From: Chlorokybus atmophyticus | Taxonomy: Eukaryota > Streptophyta > Chlorokybophyceae > Chlorokybales > Chlorokybaceae | Direction of reading: 5' to 3' | Assembly: GCA_009103225.1 (NCBI GenBank) | Contig: RHPI01003369.1 | Location: 1,868,968 to 1,932,967 of the forward strand | DNA: 64,000 nucleotides | Shown here: in pieces, positions 13,414-25,741 of the stretch | Numbering within the stretch: the first letter of the stretch is position 1 | Layout of the letters: each line of letters starts with the position of its first letter | Notes under the pieces: model-generated | Seen by the model: only the letters and a program-made list of their open reading frames with translations | What the model was told of the DNA's origin: nothing | The model's database searches: none | Translations under genes and position numbers: made by a program

Positions 13414-16400
13414 GTGAGGAGGCTTTTGCTGGGGATAGGAAGGAGCCTCATGCACGGACGGATGCTGTGACAGTTCCATTAAAGAAGCAAGAAGAGATGG
13501 CTTTGAACGCGCCAATGGTGGTGAGTTATGCAAACGAGGAGACAACAAAGTACTTCAGGCTTCGAGCACACATTTGCGATGACCAAGGACGATGGAGAGA
13601 GTGTAAGCTCATGATTGATAGCGGTGCCAACAGCAACTTTATGAGTATTGATATTGCGCGGCGTTACGGTTGGCTTTCGTCATTACGAGGAGGTGAAGTG
13701 AAGCTCGCTGATGGAGAGCCACCCTCTGGAGGTGATGGCGCTGCGTTTATGACCAAAGAGTTGTGCGTTTGCATTGGGAAGATGAAGGAGAGCATGCGGT
13801 TTTGCTGCATCACCCTACGGAACGGGTTTGATGGGATTTTGGGACTACCGTGGCTATGGCAACATAATCCAGCCATCAATTGGAGGAAGCGCGTGTTCAC
13901 CATCGAGCGAAACGGTGGAGAGTCCATTCAAGCTGCATCGGGACGTCATCGAGGCGCGGCACGCACAATTAGGTGGTACAACAATTGCCCAGATCTCATA
14001 TGTGCAATTGAGGAAGTTATTGTCTCCACGGAAGGCAAAGGCTGCATGGTTGTGCGTGGTGCGCGAAAACACTGCAAAGTCAGCACCGGAGCTGAGTGAC
14101 GATGTTCAGACGGCTACTATGGACCCCGAGGTGTGTAAACTTGTTAAAGAATACCAAGATCCTATATCATGGTGGACGGACTTCCATCTGGTCTACCACC
14201 TCCACGGAGCGTAGACCACCGTGTGGAGCTGATTGAGGGCGTGCACAAGCCACCGTATCGACCCGTATACAAGTTGTCACCTTTGGAACTGGAAGAGGCC
14301 GAGAGGCAGGTGGCGGACTTGCTGGAAAGAGGCTACATCAGGCCTAGTAAGTCCCCCTATGGTGCACCTATTTTGTTTGTACGAAAGAAGAACGGGAGCT
14401 TGCGCATGTGCGTCGACTACCGAGCTCTCAACAACATCACGAAGAGGAATTGCTTTCCACTCCCACGTATCGACGAGTTGCTGGAGCAATTGCAAGGTGC
14501 GCAGTACTTCACAACACTTGATCTTGCTGGAGGTTATCACCAAATTCGCATCGCGCCCGAGGATGTGGAGAAAACAGCTTTTAACACACGTTATGGGCAC
14601 TACGAGTGGTTGGTCATGTCCTTCGGACTTACGAACGCACCGGCAACATTTCAAACGCTTATGAACAGCGTTTTTGCTGACTTGATTGGTAAGGGAGTCC
14701 TCGTGTACCTCGACGACATTTTGGTGTACGCGACAACAAAGGAGGAGCACGTGGCACTTCTACGGCGCGTGTTGCAGCGTTTGCGCGAACACAAGTTGTA
14801 CGCCCAGCTACAGAAGTGCAAATTCTTGCTTCGAGAGGTGGAGTACCTAGGCCACATTGTGTCGCATGAAGGCATCAAGCCGGACCCCAACAAAGTGCAG
14901 GTGGTGCGCGAGTGGGCTGCCCCGACCAATGTAAAGGAGGTGATGTCCTTTTTAGGCCTTGCGGAGTATTATCGCAAGTTTATCATGGGGTTTTCGCGCA
15001 TAGCTGCTCCCTTGACTACCCTACTCAAGAAGGGAAAGCATTGGAGCTGGTCAGCAACAGAGGAACATGCATTTGCTGCGTTGAAGAAGGCGCTGACGGA
15101 GGCACCAGTCCTGGCTCACCCCAACATGGAAAAGACATTTATTTTGGCTTGCGACGCGTCCGACACAGCCGTAGGAGCTGTTTTGCAGCAAGACCATGGC
15201 AACGGCCTTCAACCAGTAGCATTCTTCAGCAAAAAGATGAGTGGTGCGGAGCTGAATTACCCCGTGCACGAGAAGGAACTTTTAGCGCAAGTCATGGCGC
15301 TACGACAATGGCGTTGTTTTCTGGAAGGCAAAAAGTTCGTGCTTGAGACGGATCACTCTCCACTGAGGTACTTACAAACACAACCTCATCTGAGTCGCAG
15401 ACAAGCTCGATGGCTTGAGTTCTTTCAACTTTTTGACTTCGATATCAAGTACAAGCCCGGTACGTCAAATGGTGTTGCTGACGCGCTGAGCCGGCTTAAT
15501 GCAATTGAGGCACTCGCTCAAGTGCAGCCCGAGTGGACCGACCAGATTCGGCAAGTGCTTCGTGAAGACACGGAGGGTATGAAAGTGTTGCAAGAGCTGG
15601 AAAATACAGCTACGGACACAAGTGGGCACTGGTCAATGCGCGACGGGCTGCTGTGGCACCATGGGCGCTTGTACATCCCCAACGTCGCGCATATCCGTGT
15701 GAAGTTGCTGAAGGAAGCTCATGACGTGCCCATTGCTGGTCACCAAGGGTTGGAAAGGACTTTGGCAAGCTTAAAACAGCGTTTTTACTGGCGAGAGATG
15801 CATCGCGATGTGCGCGACTACGTGGCGTTGTGCGACGCATGCCAAAGGGTGAAGGCAAGCAACCAAAAGCCAGGTGGGTTGCTGCAACCTCTCCCTGTGC
15901 CATTGTCCAAGTGGGAGCAAGTTACCATGGACTTTATCACGGGGCTACCAAAGACAAAAGAAGGGTACGACGCTATACTTGTGTTCGTCGATAAAACCAG
16001 CAAAATGGTACGCTTGGCACCGTGTAGTGAGTCTTGCACGGCACCGGAGGCAGCACGCTTGTTCGTGAAGCATGTATTTCGTTCTCATGGATTACCACGA
16101 AGCATTGTGAGTGATCGCGACCCGCGCTTTACAAGTAAGTTTTGGGAGGCGCTGCATAGTGCACTGGATACCACATTGAAGTTTAGCACGGCATTCCACC
16201 CGCAAACTGATGGGCAAACGGAGCGGGCCAACCGTGTGATCGAGGACATGCTGCGTTGCTACATTAACGCGCGACAAGACAATTGGGAGGAGCTGCTTGA
16301 GTTGGTTGAGTTTGCGATCAACAACCACCACAATGCAAGCACAGGTGTCACTCCCTTCCTTATGAACTACGGGCAACATCCATTGACACCGTTGACGGCA

Positions 16401-16556
16401 TGGACACCGCGACGACATGACGTGCGTGTGGAGGCAGCTAATGACTTCCTTACAAAGTGCGCGGACATTAACAAGGCAGCTAGGGATGCGTTATTGGTGG
16501 CACAAAATCTGCAGAAGCAGTACGCGGGCGCGTATCGCCGACACCTCACGTTTTAG
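13404..16556 (+). pseudogene. pol: Pol polyprotein: protease, RT, RNase H, integrase (frame-damaged)
   Basis: Copies element RNA into DNA and inserts it. Protease: MIDSGANSNF near 13,611 and ILGLPWL near 13,840. Reverse transcriptase: YLDD at 14,706-14,717. RNase H: CDASDTAVGAVL near 15,150. Integrase: HHCC zinc site about 15,719-15,845, then D (15,930), D (SDRDPRF, about 16,113) and E (QTERANRV, 16,221). Frame analysis: coding moves from the protease frame to another frame around 13,92x, where the text ESPFKLHRDVIEARHAQLGG fits better, and back around 14,16x. The two shifts cancel. An in-frame TAG at 16,554-16,556 then separates integrase from the chromodomain. Each lesion may be real or a long-read consensus error. 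Confidence 0.9.
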
Positions 16557-17006
16557 GAAGGCGACATTGTGTTACTCTCCGCGAAGCACGTCCAGGTGCG
16601 TACGGGAGTTCGCAAGCTGAATGAACGCTGGTTGGGACCATTTAAGGTCAGCAAAGTTATCTCGGACGTGGCGTACAAGTTGGAGCTACCCGACACCATG
16701 CGTGTGCACCCCGTTTTTCACGTCTCCCTTCTGAAAGCATATCGAGGACAACCGCCAGAAAGGCCACCCCCCGAAGTTGGCACGGACGGTGAACCCGAGT
16801 GGGAGGTAGAAGACATCCTTGGTGAGAAGTTTGTGCATGGCGTACGCAAGTTCTTAGTGAAATGGAAGGGCTATCCGTTGCATGAAGCATCCTGGGAGCC
16901 AGAGGCACACTTGACTAATGCTCAAGACGTTGTGCGTGCCTATCTTGCTCGACGACAACCTCGCGAGCTTCGAGGACGAAGCTCACCTGGGGGGGGAGGA
17001 GTGTAA
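16557..17006 (+). CDS. Integrase C-terminus with chromodomain
   Basis: Same frame as pol, beyond the TAG at 16,554. It holds the integrase tail (GDIVLLSAKHVQ, NERWLGPFKVSKV, HPVFHVSLLK) and a chromodomain from about 16,797 (EWEVEDILGEKF, then FLVKWKGYPLHEASWEP). Chromodomains of this group direct integration to modified-histone chromatin. The frame ends in a TAA formed with the first bases of the 3' LTR. Confidence 0.9.
   Translation, partial: EGDIVLLSAKHVQVRTGVRKLNERWLGPFKVSKVISDVAYKLELPDTMRVHPVFHVSLLKAYRGQPPERPPPEVGTDGEPEWEVEDILGEKFVHGVRKFLVKWKGYPLHEASWEPEAHLTNAQDVVRAYLARRQPRELRGRSSPGGGGV
16989..17001 (+). other. Polypurine tract
   Basis: GGGGGGGGAGGAG directly before the 3' LTR, the usual plus-strand priming site. 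It overlaps the end of the coding frame. Confidence 0.8.
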
Positions 17007-17673
17007 CACTCAAGGCTAAATTCTGTGATTTTCAAGGCCGTTTTAGGCCTTATTTGTAAGGTACATGTTTTTAATGACTTGTGGCGGATATCGGCGAGTT
17101 ATGAGTCTGCCGCGGATATCGACCGGGGCCCCAAGACCAGTCCGGAAGGTGCCAGAAAACGGAGGGCCAGTCGAGAAGGGCTCGACCAGATTTCTGGAAG
17201 GGCCTGGCGCCAAGTAGTATAACTTGACCATATGAGCAGCAAATTAGGAGATCTTTGGTGCGTTGGAAAGGTCTAGAAGTGTACTACAAGATTCTGCAAG
17301 AATATCTTAGCTTCTAGTTCCGTCTAGCGCTAGAATCGTCTAGACAGTAGCATGTGCAGACTGGTAGGTATAAAAGTGACATTCTACAATTTGCAATACA
17401 ACCTTTAGCTCCCTAGTTTCTTGTGTGCAAGCTTGGTGGTGGTTAGCAGGGGTTGCTAGCGTGTGCCCACCGGTGTGTGCTTGTTTGTGTGACGATCCAA
17501 GGCGCTACACAAGTCGGTGTGTAGCTTCGAGCGCATGCGCGTGCGTACGCGAGTGGCGGGGCGCGTGTGTGTGCTTGGCAGAGGGGGCAAGGTTCCGGTG
17601 TGAATACCGTGTCTTGGTGAGAGGGTTGTGGATTGGACCAACTCACAGGTGACAAGGCACGAGCACCGTCACA
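17002..17673 (+). repeat. 3' LTR of the chromovirus
   Basis: 672 bp, same boundaries as the 5' LTR, followed by target duplication CTCAT. Confidence 0.95.
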
Positions 17674-17829
17674 CTCATGCACCATACAGTCACAGCAGAA
17701 GCATGTGCATATCCACTTCAAGTAATGTACCTCCAGGATACGCCCACCATGGCAGCTGCTTGCCAGCATACAAGAGAGAAATTGCCTCTCTTTCAAACGT
17801 AGGCAAATGCCAAGGTTGCCATCCTCGCT

Positions 17830-20800
17830 TCTCACTGGGTGACACTGACATTGTACGTCCGCATTGATTGTTTTGGCTTGCTTACGGACTTGATGGTGGC
17901 AACGCCAACAACTACAGCATTGATGGCAATGTCGAACACCTGATCCTCAAAAAATCCGTCCCCACCCTTGATAGGAAATTCAGAGTTAGCAGGCAGCATG
18001 TGTGAAGCTTGTATGCAGCCATGGAGGCAACAGCTAAGCAAACTAGTGAGGACCGTAGAACTTGATAGAAAGCCGACATCACAATAGTCACCTCTCTTTC
18101 AGCCAAGTTGCCTGGTACTCAGCGTCTATAAGAGGCTTAGCAGTTAAAGGCGCAAGTATGACCATCTGCTGGTTGGCCCTCAAGTCCCTGCCAATCGAAG
18201 ACTCATGCCCCAACCAGCAGCAGTTTTAGTAGCGCGGCTGCCTTGTGTAGCTTCCATGTCGCTCGAGCGCCTTTCCTTCTTGGCAGCATTGCGTTCTTCC
18301 GTGCTCTGCCCGCCACCACTGCAATGCATCGATGGCAATGTTCTCTTGTGTACAGATGCTCTCAAGCAAGGCATCGTTCGTGACGTGATAAATGTTGCCT
18401 CGCCCTATTACTATGCCTTGTTCTTTGATGCGCCTGGAGTGTGCCAAGGTGAGGTATGCTTCTACAAGCGCCTAAATCTCCTCTGCGTGCTTGATTGTGG
18501 CGACCTCATACCAGATGGACCCGTTAAATTCTGTTTTGCAGTGTTTGTAGACAGTATATTGCCAACTCTGTGGCAGAGCAGCAGGCCTGAACGCTGATCT
18601 TTACGCATGACGCCATATAGTCGCACACAAACCATCTCCTGACATACCGAGTCATGAATCTGATCTTGTTTTCCTTGCAGTTGGACTGGGTGTTGACATA
18701 CAGCTTCACAGCGCGCTAAAAGGTGTAGCACTAGAACACATCATGGCTGCCATGTTGTTGGATGTTGTAAAATAGGGGGCAAATTTCCGCAATGTGCTTC
18801 AGAATCTGTTTGTTGGTGCCAAAGCAGATCTCACTGTTCACCTTCTTATACCCGAGCAATGCATCCGCGAGCTCCAACCCAAGCGAGCTAAAGAACAAGA
18901 GGAAGATCATATGGAGATATATGACGAGATCTTTCCTTTTCCGGAGCAGCTTGTGAAAAATATAGAGCACAACAAATTGTACGAAGATATGGTGCTCCTG
19001 CACCTTCCACCATCTAAGACATCTGCTAAGGCCGTGTGGCTAGCGATTACCATTTTTCACCTCTCTTGCTCTTGCATTTCTTGTTACGGTAAGCGCACTG
19101 TCGATGTCAACCTTGCTGATCTGCGTCCCCTCCATCCAATAGAGTGCAGCCTTTCAAGCTCTTGGCCAATTCACCTCTCTTGCTCTGGCATTTCTTATTA
19201 CAGTAAGTCGACTGTCGATGTCAGCCTTGCTGACCTGCGTCCCCACCATCCATTAGAGTGCAGCCTGTCAAGCACTTGGCCAGTCTTTCGGCTAGCGTGT
19301 GCATGGTATCCAAGACCATGTCCAAGCTTGGGTCAAACTTATAAATAAACCCGCTAAAGCCTCTACAAAGGCGACAGCTCATTGACGCCATACTTGTTGG
19401 CCTTTTCTTTCTTGTAATTGAGATCTTTTGTGCTTTCAACTTCATCGGCCATTTGGTATGTGGCCTTTGCAGTTCTTTTCGCAAATGGATGGCGACTGTG
19501 GTAGCGGCTGCTAGCATAGTGAAAATCCATTCTGTTGCTTGGGGCTTCTTCAACAACAGTGTTGCTAGTGCTCGGATCTTAAGTGACACTTTTGGTGACA
19601 ATAGAGTACCGCATATGAGTTGCTAGCAAGCAACAAGCCCTGCAACCGCATAAGCCGCCGTTTTTGAATTGCCCCATCTCACATTGGGTGGGATTGTCGC
19701 CGGCAATGTTCATGACCATAGCTCTTAGGAAAATTTTATCATCGGCAGCCCATGGAGGCATCAGGATTCACTGCTTCGTATGCAGGAGCGCACAAGTGCA
19801 ACTACGCGCGGGACACAACCACAGCTGTTTATGTGGACTGTCGAGCACATCAGACATGAACAACCGCACAAACCGCATGTGTAAGCCAATAAAGCTGCAC
19901 AAGGCACAGCGAGCATGTGCGATTAAGAAGTAAACGATGATAGCTTACAACCCTATCACCGCAAGGCATGCACCTGACGGTCGCTGTTGATAGTCGCATG
20001 AACAGCCTTGGCAAGCGAAATCATACAAGCACAGCAATGGATGAATGCATAAACTCGACAGTCGCTGTTAACAGTGCAAGGACTTCTGAACTTAACACGG
20101 CAATGCAATCCATATAAGAATAGCTTCGTTCGCGTGGCATTATAAAACGGATGCATGCGAGCGTACCAGCCAATCGATCCGGGAGCTTGATATCGAACCG
20201 ATTGAAGTCCAAACCATAGTTCGTGGGGAAGCCCATGGCGTACAAATCCTCCAACTCATCCACTATGAGCTTCATGAACGGGTTCAGATTGTCCTTGTCT
20301 GCGTTAAGTAGTTCGTCAGCTGAAACACATACTACTGGCATGATAGAAGACGCCTATGAGCTGACGCGCTTGCCTCCATTAAACACACAATGACATTGAT
20401 GATAAGGCTGCTCCGTTTTATAGTGGATGCGTAGCTGAAACCATCGTTGTGCAGCATGAGCCCAATGTTGCGCGGGTCTCTAGTACACTGTTGCGCAACC
20501 TCTTCATTTTCATACGAGCACTCGCAATCCATTTCTGAAAACCATCCAAGTGCTGCAACATGTCAATGTCATAATTGTAGCGTCCATATTCGCATTTGCT
20601 TGACGGTGGGATGGTATTCGTGCAGTCCCAAAAAGCAGTCAGTTTCTCTCCACTTGCTGCCATGCCAAGCTTCCCATTAAGGAGCTGGGGGATGGTTTGC
20701 TGGCATGTTGAACCATGTGTCTTTGCCTCGCCAAGCAAGATTATCATATGCGATCGAAGTCCCTTCCAGCCACGGACCGAGTCTTGGACCAATGGGCGTG

Positions 20801-22259
20801 TACAAAAAATCAATACACTCCTTGCGCATGCGCCCGCATTCGCCTCCGCACGGCTGTTCCAACAAGTGTTTCAAGATCTTGTGGTGACTGTCGTCTTGGC
20901 AGCTGTCCTCACAGTCACCGTAGCCTTATGGAAATGCATGTGGAAAGAGATAATTGGATCGCGTGCATGCTATACATCTCTGTGACTCTGGCATTGCAAT
21001 GACAGTCAGCAATGCATCAACAGCCGTGCTGTTAGCCGGCTGGGAGGGGTTGTGCTGGCCAAGTAAGGGCATGGAAATCGCTACGGAGCTGACTGTGGTC
21101 GTGGGCGGGATCCTTCGTCAGCTGTACAATGGAGTCTTTGGCACCGAAAACAGTCTTCAGCACGTTGTTAATCAGTAATTGCTGTGCATGAGAGTCCTCC
21201 CAGTCTGTCAGCATCGACATGAACTTGTCCAGCATGATTTGCGTGGGTGTGTCTGAGGACTATTATTGACGAGACAAAATTGCAGAATTGAAGTGCATCA
21301 CATTGCGCTAAAGGCATTTGCGGTGGGTGCTTACTTTCTTGCGCTGCCTCGTCAAGTCGCACGTGGGCCAATAAAGTCTCCAACTCAACCCACTACGCAA
21401 TTGCAACATACACCTTTTGCAGAGTGCAGTGGACTACGGACAGTCGTAGGCATGCACCATTCATAGACATGAGCAGCTACAGTACAACAACTGTGCGTAA
21501 CATGATTGCTCGCCTTGCCGCGGCACCTCGTGCAAGAGCAAGTTGTGTAGGACACTTCTTGCTGCTTTGGATCATCATCATCGCTTGTCAGAGGCTCAAA
21601 CATGCCTTCAATTGGCATACCAACAGTCGACTGTCGATCCGAATGCTGAAGTGGAGTTGTTGCGGCACTGCTGGTGCTGGCAACATCAATGGTCGGCTGT
21701 CCACCTAACTGTTCTTTGCTAAAGTGTGGCTGCCGCTTCATTGCTGATGCCGGCCAAATGAACAGTCGGCTGTCCAAGCACGGGATGCCTGAAGCAATCT
21801 TGCAGTTAATGACACACCACATGCACTGGTACCATCAGATGACGGTGGAGATCATAGCAAGGCAGCAAGTTAATCGACAGTCTCTTAGCACAGTGAGGAT
21901 GTCTATGTACAGCATTTGTATTGTTAGTGGCATGCATAGTGTCATGTATACTCAATGCAAAGCAGTACGCCAGGTACACCAGCGTGGTCAACTTACTGCT
22001 TATGCTGCTGGCTGATGTCGCTATGTTGCCCGAGCATGGCTGGATCCTCATGGGCGGGCTGAGGGTTGATAGCCTCAATGGGCTGGTCATCAACCACATG
22101 GTGCTGGACGACGGAAGCCTGCTTTGGCAAATGTGGGGAACTCTATTGGCTGCAATGGCGGTTGTTCTTACGAAAGGTGTTCCTCTTACTGGCTGGTTGC
22201 AAGTTGATTCCCTTACTATTAATGTCCTTGGCAAAGCGGACAGCCTTTTTGCTAGCCAT
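17830..22259 (-). pseudogene. tnp2-type (CACTA/Plavaka-like) transposase gene, decayed
   Basis: Minus-strand coding pieces run in consistent order. A possible start is MASKKAVRFAKDINSKG at 22,259. Next come a zinc-like CSCTRCRGKASNHV segment (about 21,600), TPIGPRLGPWLEG (about 20,800), DPRNIGLMLHNDGFSYAS (about 20,460), VSADELLNADKDNLNPFMKL (about 20,320), GDNPTQCEMGQFKNGG (about 19,690), and YKFDPSLDMVLDTMH (about 19,330). Downstream pieces reach about 18.2 kb or further. The DPRNIGLMLHxDGF and FD...D.MH blocks resemble transposases of the tnp2 group. Pieces are split by introns, frameshifts or both, so no single frame is proposed. Terminal inverted repeats were not found. The 3' boundary is uncertain. 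Confidence 0.55.
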
Positions 22260-22397
22260 TAGTACAGCTAGATTCTGCCACCAAGGACACCGCCAAGCAG
22301 GTCGTCGCCACCACCAACAAGAGCACCGCTCCCTCCGCCACTTTCCTGAGCGCAACAACCCTATTAAGCAGACCATGTAGGTAGGAACCCTGCTGTT

Positions 22398-22620
22398 GGC
22401 CCATGCACGTGACTCGACGGTCGCACCATGCACGGTGCGACGGTCGAGTGTAGCCACTGCCCACCGTGCGATGGGCCTGAATCGGCGGCCAGCAGAGAAG
22501 CTGGGCTACGCTTGACAGCCCAACCTCTGCATCTTGAGCATTGACAGTGATGGCCCATGCACGTGACTTGAGAATTGTACCGTGCATTGGCCACGCACTG
22601 TGCAATTGTAAAGAGCTGAG
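22398..22620. repeat. Palindrome array 2, segment a
   Basis: TCGCACCATGCACGGTGCGA (22,421-22,440) is a near-perfect palindrome inside a longer hairpin with ACTCGAC/GTCGAGT arms (22,412-22,449). GGCCCATGCACGTGACT-type text recurs at 22,398 and 22,548. It becomes continuous with segment b if the hAT element is removed. Confidence 0.75.
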
Positions 22621-22672
22621 CATGCGTCAGCAATGATCCGCCCAAGTATCATACAGCAGACCAACTTAAAAC

Positions 22673-25600
22673 CATAGTTGCATTGTACGCGCTCGCCCGC
22701 TGATAAGTACGGTATGAGTACCGTACTTAGCAGCGCGTGTACTAGTACACGCAAGTTACGCATACAGTACGTCTGAATTAGGGTTTGGCGTTGTGTATCT
22801 GGCTCTGCGTCACAGTCAGTTTGCTTAGCGGCGGCGGCGGAGGCGGCGGTGGCATCGGTGCAGGGTGGTGCTAGCGGCGGTTGCAGCATTGAGGGGTGCG
22901 CCACGTAGCTAGGATTGGGTTTGCTAGCATGGCGCGGCGCAACAAGGATGCACTTATGGAATGGAACAAGGTGAAGATCATTGCTCCCCCACACGCCAGG
23001 AGGACATCCGCAGTGCAAGTGCCTTTTTTGTACTAAGGAGTTCTGGGGTGGTGTTGTAAGAATTGGAGCCCATCTGTTGGGTGCGGTGGGGGAAGGTGTT
23101 GCTGCATGCCCATTAGCGCCAGAAGAGTTGAAGGCTGCACTTTTGCTTATTGAAAGACAAAAGAAAACAGTTGCATCAAAGAAGTGTATGCATGCAGAGT
23201 TGCATGCCAGCACGTCAGTAGAGGGTGAAAACACAGCTGCTGCATCTATGCAGCCATTGATTCGTACAGCATTGCGAGCATGCAACAAAAGCCAAGTTGA
23301 TGCGGATGTAGCGCGCATGTTTTATGCGGGTGGCTTGCCTTTCAACCTAAGTAGGAGCAAGTATTTTAAGCAAGCTATGCGCTCTGTTGCTCGTCATGGA
23401 CCTGGCTATATCCCACCCAGCTACAATACATTGCGCACCAGTCATCTTGCCAATGAGAAAAGATTGATTAAAGGACGCATGAGCGAGGTGCAGTTTTCCA
23501 TTGCAATGACCGGCTGCTCCATCACATCGGATGGTTGGAGGGACCATGTGAAACATCGCTTGCTGAATATCTTACAAGTCAGCCCCAAAGGCATCATGTT
23601 CTTGGATGCCGTCAACACGGAGGGTCACACGAAAGATGCTGCCTACGTTGCGTGTGAGCTTATCAACGCCATTGAGAAGGTATGTTGCAACAGGCTGTGT
23701 TGCGCACATACTCACACACGTAGACACTCACTCACACGGGCACACATGCTGCACACACATGTGAACGCACACACATACACGCGCACAGACATGCAGCGCA
23801 CACTCGCACTCATGCACGCACATGCTGCATGCTGCATTTGCTGCACACACGCGCACATGCATGCTACACATGCTGCACACACTCACACATGCACGCACGT
23901 GCTGCATGCTGCACATGATGCAAACATGTACGCACGCACGCACACACATGCACACAGACACCATTACGCAGGCAGCTCATTTACACACTTGTGTGATGCA
24001 GATTGACCCCCTTAATGTCGTGCAAGTGCTGACCGACAGTGCCTCCGTTTGATTTCAGGCTGGAGAATTGATTGTGAATAAGTTTCCGCACAGTAGCTGG
24101 AGCCCTTGTGCGGCTCACTGCATAGATCTCCTTCTGAAGGACATCGGTAGGCTTGCGTGGGTAGCACCTGTCATTCGCAAGGCCAAGTGCATAGTGAAGT
24201 TTATTGCCAACCATCATAGGAGTTTAAGCATATTCAGATATGATGATTGGGGGTCACCAATTGTGATTGTGTATGCATGCATGCACTCGCACACACGCAT
24301 GCGCATGCCTTTTGTGCAGGTCAAAGATCAACAAGGCATTGCTGGTGCCAGGAGAGACTCGTTTCACTTTGGCATTCATCATGCTTCAATGCTTAGAAGA
24401 GGTGAAGGCAGCACTTGATCAGACTGTGGTTGATGATCGATGGCGCGCTTGGGCTGCTCGCGGAGCGCACAAGCGCAAAGCTGCCAAAGTACGCGAGTTC
24501 ACCCTGTCACGATCATTCTGGAAGGAGTTGTCTGTTGTGCTGAAGGTTTGTGCACCTCTAGTGCAAGTCATGCGCTTGGTCGATGGCAACGAGCCCACCA
24601 CCGGTGAGGGGTTGTGACATGTTGTACTATGCATGTATATGTACACATGCCGCGCTATATGCCCTTGTCACATTGCTAATACTTGCAGGCAAGCTCATGT
24701 ATGCTATGTCCCAAGTCCGTGAAGTCATCTCCGATGTGACCATCTCAACGGCGAACAAGCAACAAGTGCTGGAGCGTTTAAACAAGCGCTGGAAGATGCT
24801 ACACACAGATCTGCAAGCGGCTGGCTACCTCTTAGATCCCGAGTATACGTCTGCACAATCAACATGAGCGCAAAGATGTCATTGATGGCTTCTACAATGT
24901 GCTAGCTAAATTGTTGCCAGTTGAGCAGCAGGTGATTGCAGTAAGGCAACTTGCAAAGTAACGAAACGGTGATGGATTGTTGGGGCGTGAGGTGGCGAAG
25001 GCATCAGCTAAGCATATGCCTGCGCATCAATGGTGGTTGCGATTTGGTAGTGGAGTACCACAGCTGCATCAAATGGCTGTGCATGTCTTGGCGCAAGTGA
25101 CCACTGCATCGTCGTGTGAGCGCAACTGGAGCATGTACGATCACATCCACAGCAAGAAGCGTAACAAGCTAACTTTGGAGCGTGCGAAGGACCTTGTTTG
25201 GGTGTTTACCAACCTGTACTTGGTAGATGAGACAGAGGCCATTGATTATGTAGAGAAGTTTGTTGCATGGGGGGAGGAGGAGTGGGAGGTGGATGACACT
25301 GTGAAGGAGGCAGATGCTCGCGACCCTGCGCATGCATCATCGAGCTCTACTGAGATTGAGGATAGTGATGAGGGTGATAGCGTACTTAGTGATGAGACTG
25401 CAAGTAGTGCTGATGTTGTAGCATATGAGACCGAAAAGCCATAAGCGGATACACTTGTTTTATTGTATTGTGATGAGAAAAAGTTTCATGAACATGTTGA
25501 TTATGGTTGTAGTCTACTGAGCATGCAACAACATTCAGAATGCAACAGAAGCGTGCTCCATATACTAGACTACTATAAGCACAAGGTATCATCATCTGGA

Positions 25601-25733
25601 AACAATTATTTTGTTTGTAATAATGTAGGCCACATTAAGGACGTACTCGGACGTACCAGCCTTACAAGGATCGTACTGGATGCGTACTTAGAAAGCAAAG
25701 CACCAGTACCCGTACCAGTACTGTGCAACTATG
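22673..25733 (+). mobile_element. hAT DNA transposon with 8-bp target duplication
   Basis: 3,061 bp. Terminal inverted repeats are CATAGTTGCATTGTAC (left) and the complement of CATAGTTGCACAGTAC (right). Both sides carry the perfect 8-bp duplication CTTAAAAC (22,665-22,672 and 25,734-25,741), diagnostic of hAT insertion. About seven GTAC motifs crowd each subterminal region, including the 18-bp palindrome GCGTGTACTAGTACACGC at 22,735-22,752. These are likely transposase-binding sites. Confidence 0.93.
22929..25444 (+). pseudogene. hAT transposase with BED zinc finger, broken
   Basis: Catalyses cut-and-paste transposition. From ATG 22,929, a BED finger (CKCLFC, then H about 15 residues on) lies near 23,020. 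A DUF659-like block follows (FYAGGLPFNLSRSKYFKQAM, ITSDGWRDH), then CAAHCIDLLLKDIGR near 24,110, and the C-terminal hAT dimerisation block (TASSCERNWSMYDHIHSKKR, about 25,107). A GT-AG intron at 23,680-24,001 is full of CACA repeats; further introns are likely near 24,255-24,320 and 24,610-24,690. Damage: frame change near 22,993, in-frame TGA at 24,050-24,052, frame change near 24,850, TAA at 24,959-24,961. The copy is probably dead, though its ends remain well preserved. Confidence 0.88.
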
Positions 25734-25741
25734 CTTAAAAC

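Larger units (their letters stand above)
11619..17673 (+). mobile_element. Complete Ty3/gypsy chromovirus retrotransposon
   Basis: A 6,055-bp element bounded by two 672-bp LTRs that start TGTAACACTC and end CACCGTCACA. It is flanked by a perfect 5-bp target duplication CTCAT (11,614-11,618 and 17,674-17,678). Order: LTR, primer-binding site, gag, pol (protease, reverse transcriptase, RNase H, integrase), chromodomain, polypurine tract, LTR. By eye the LTRs differ at about five positions, so the insertion looks recent. Two compensating frame changes and one in-frame stop in pol mean this copy as assembled is probably inactive, unless these are consensus errors. Confidence 0.95.

Noticed and set aside
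23690-24001. Coding extension rich in His and Thr in the hAT gene
   Set aside because: This CACA-rich stretch is bounded by GT and AG and interrupts a conserved block, so it is treated as an intron.
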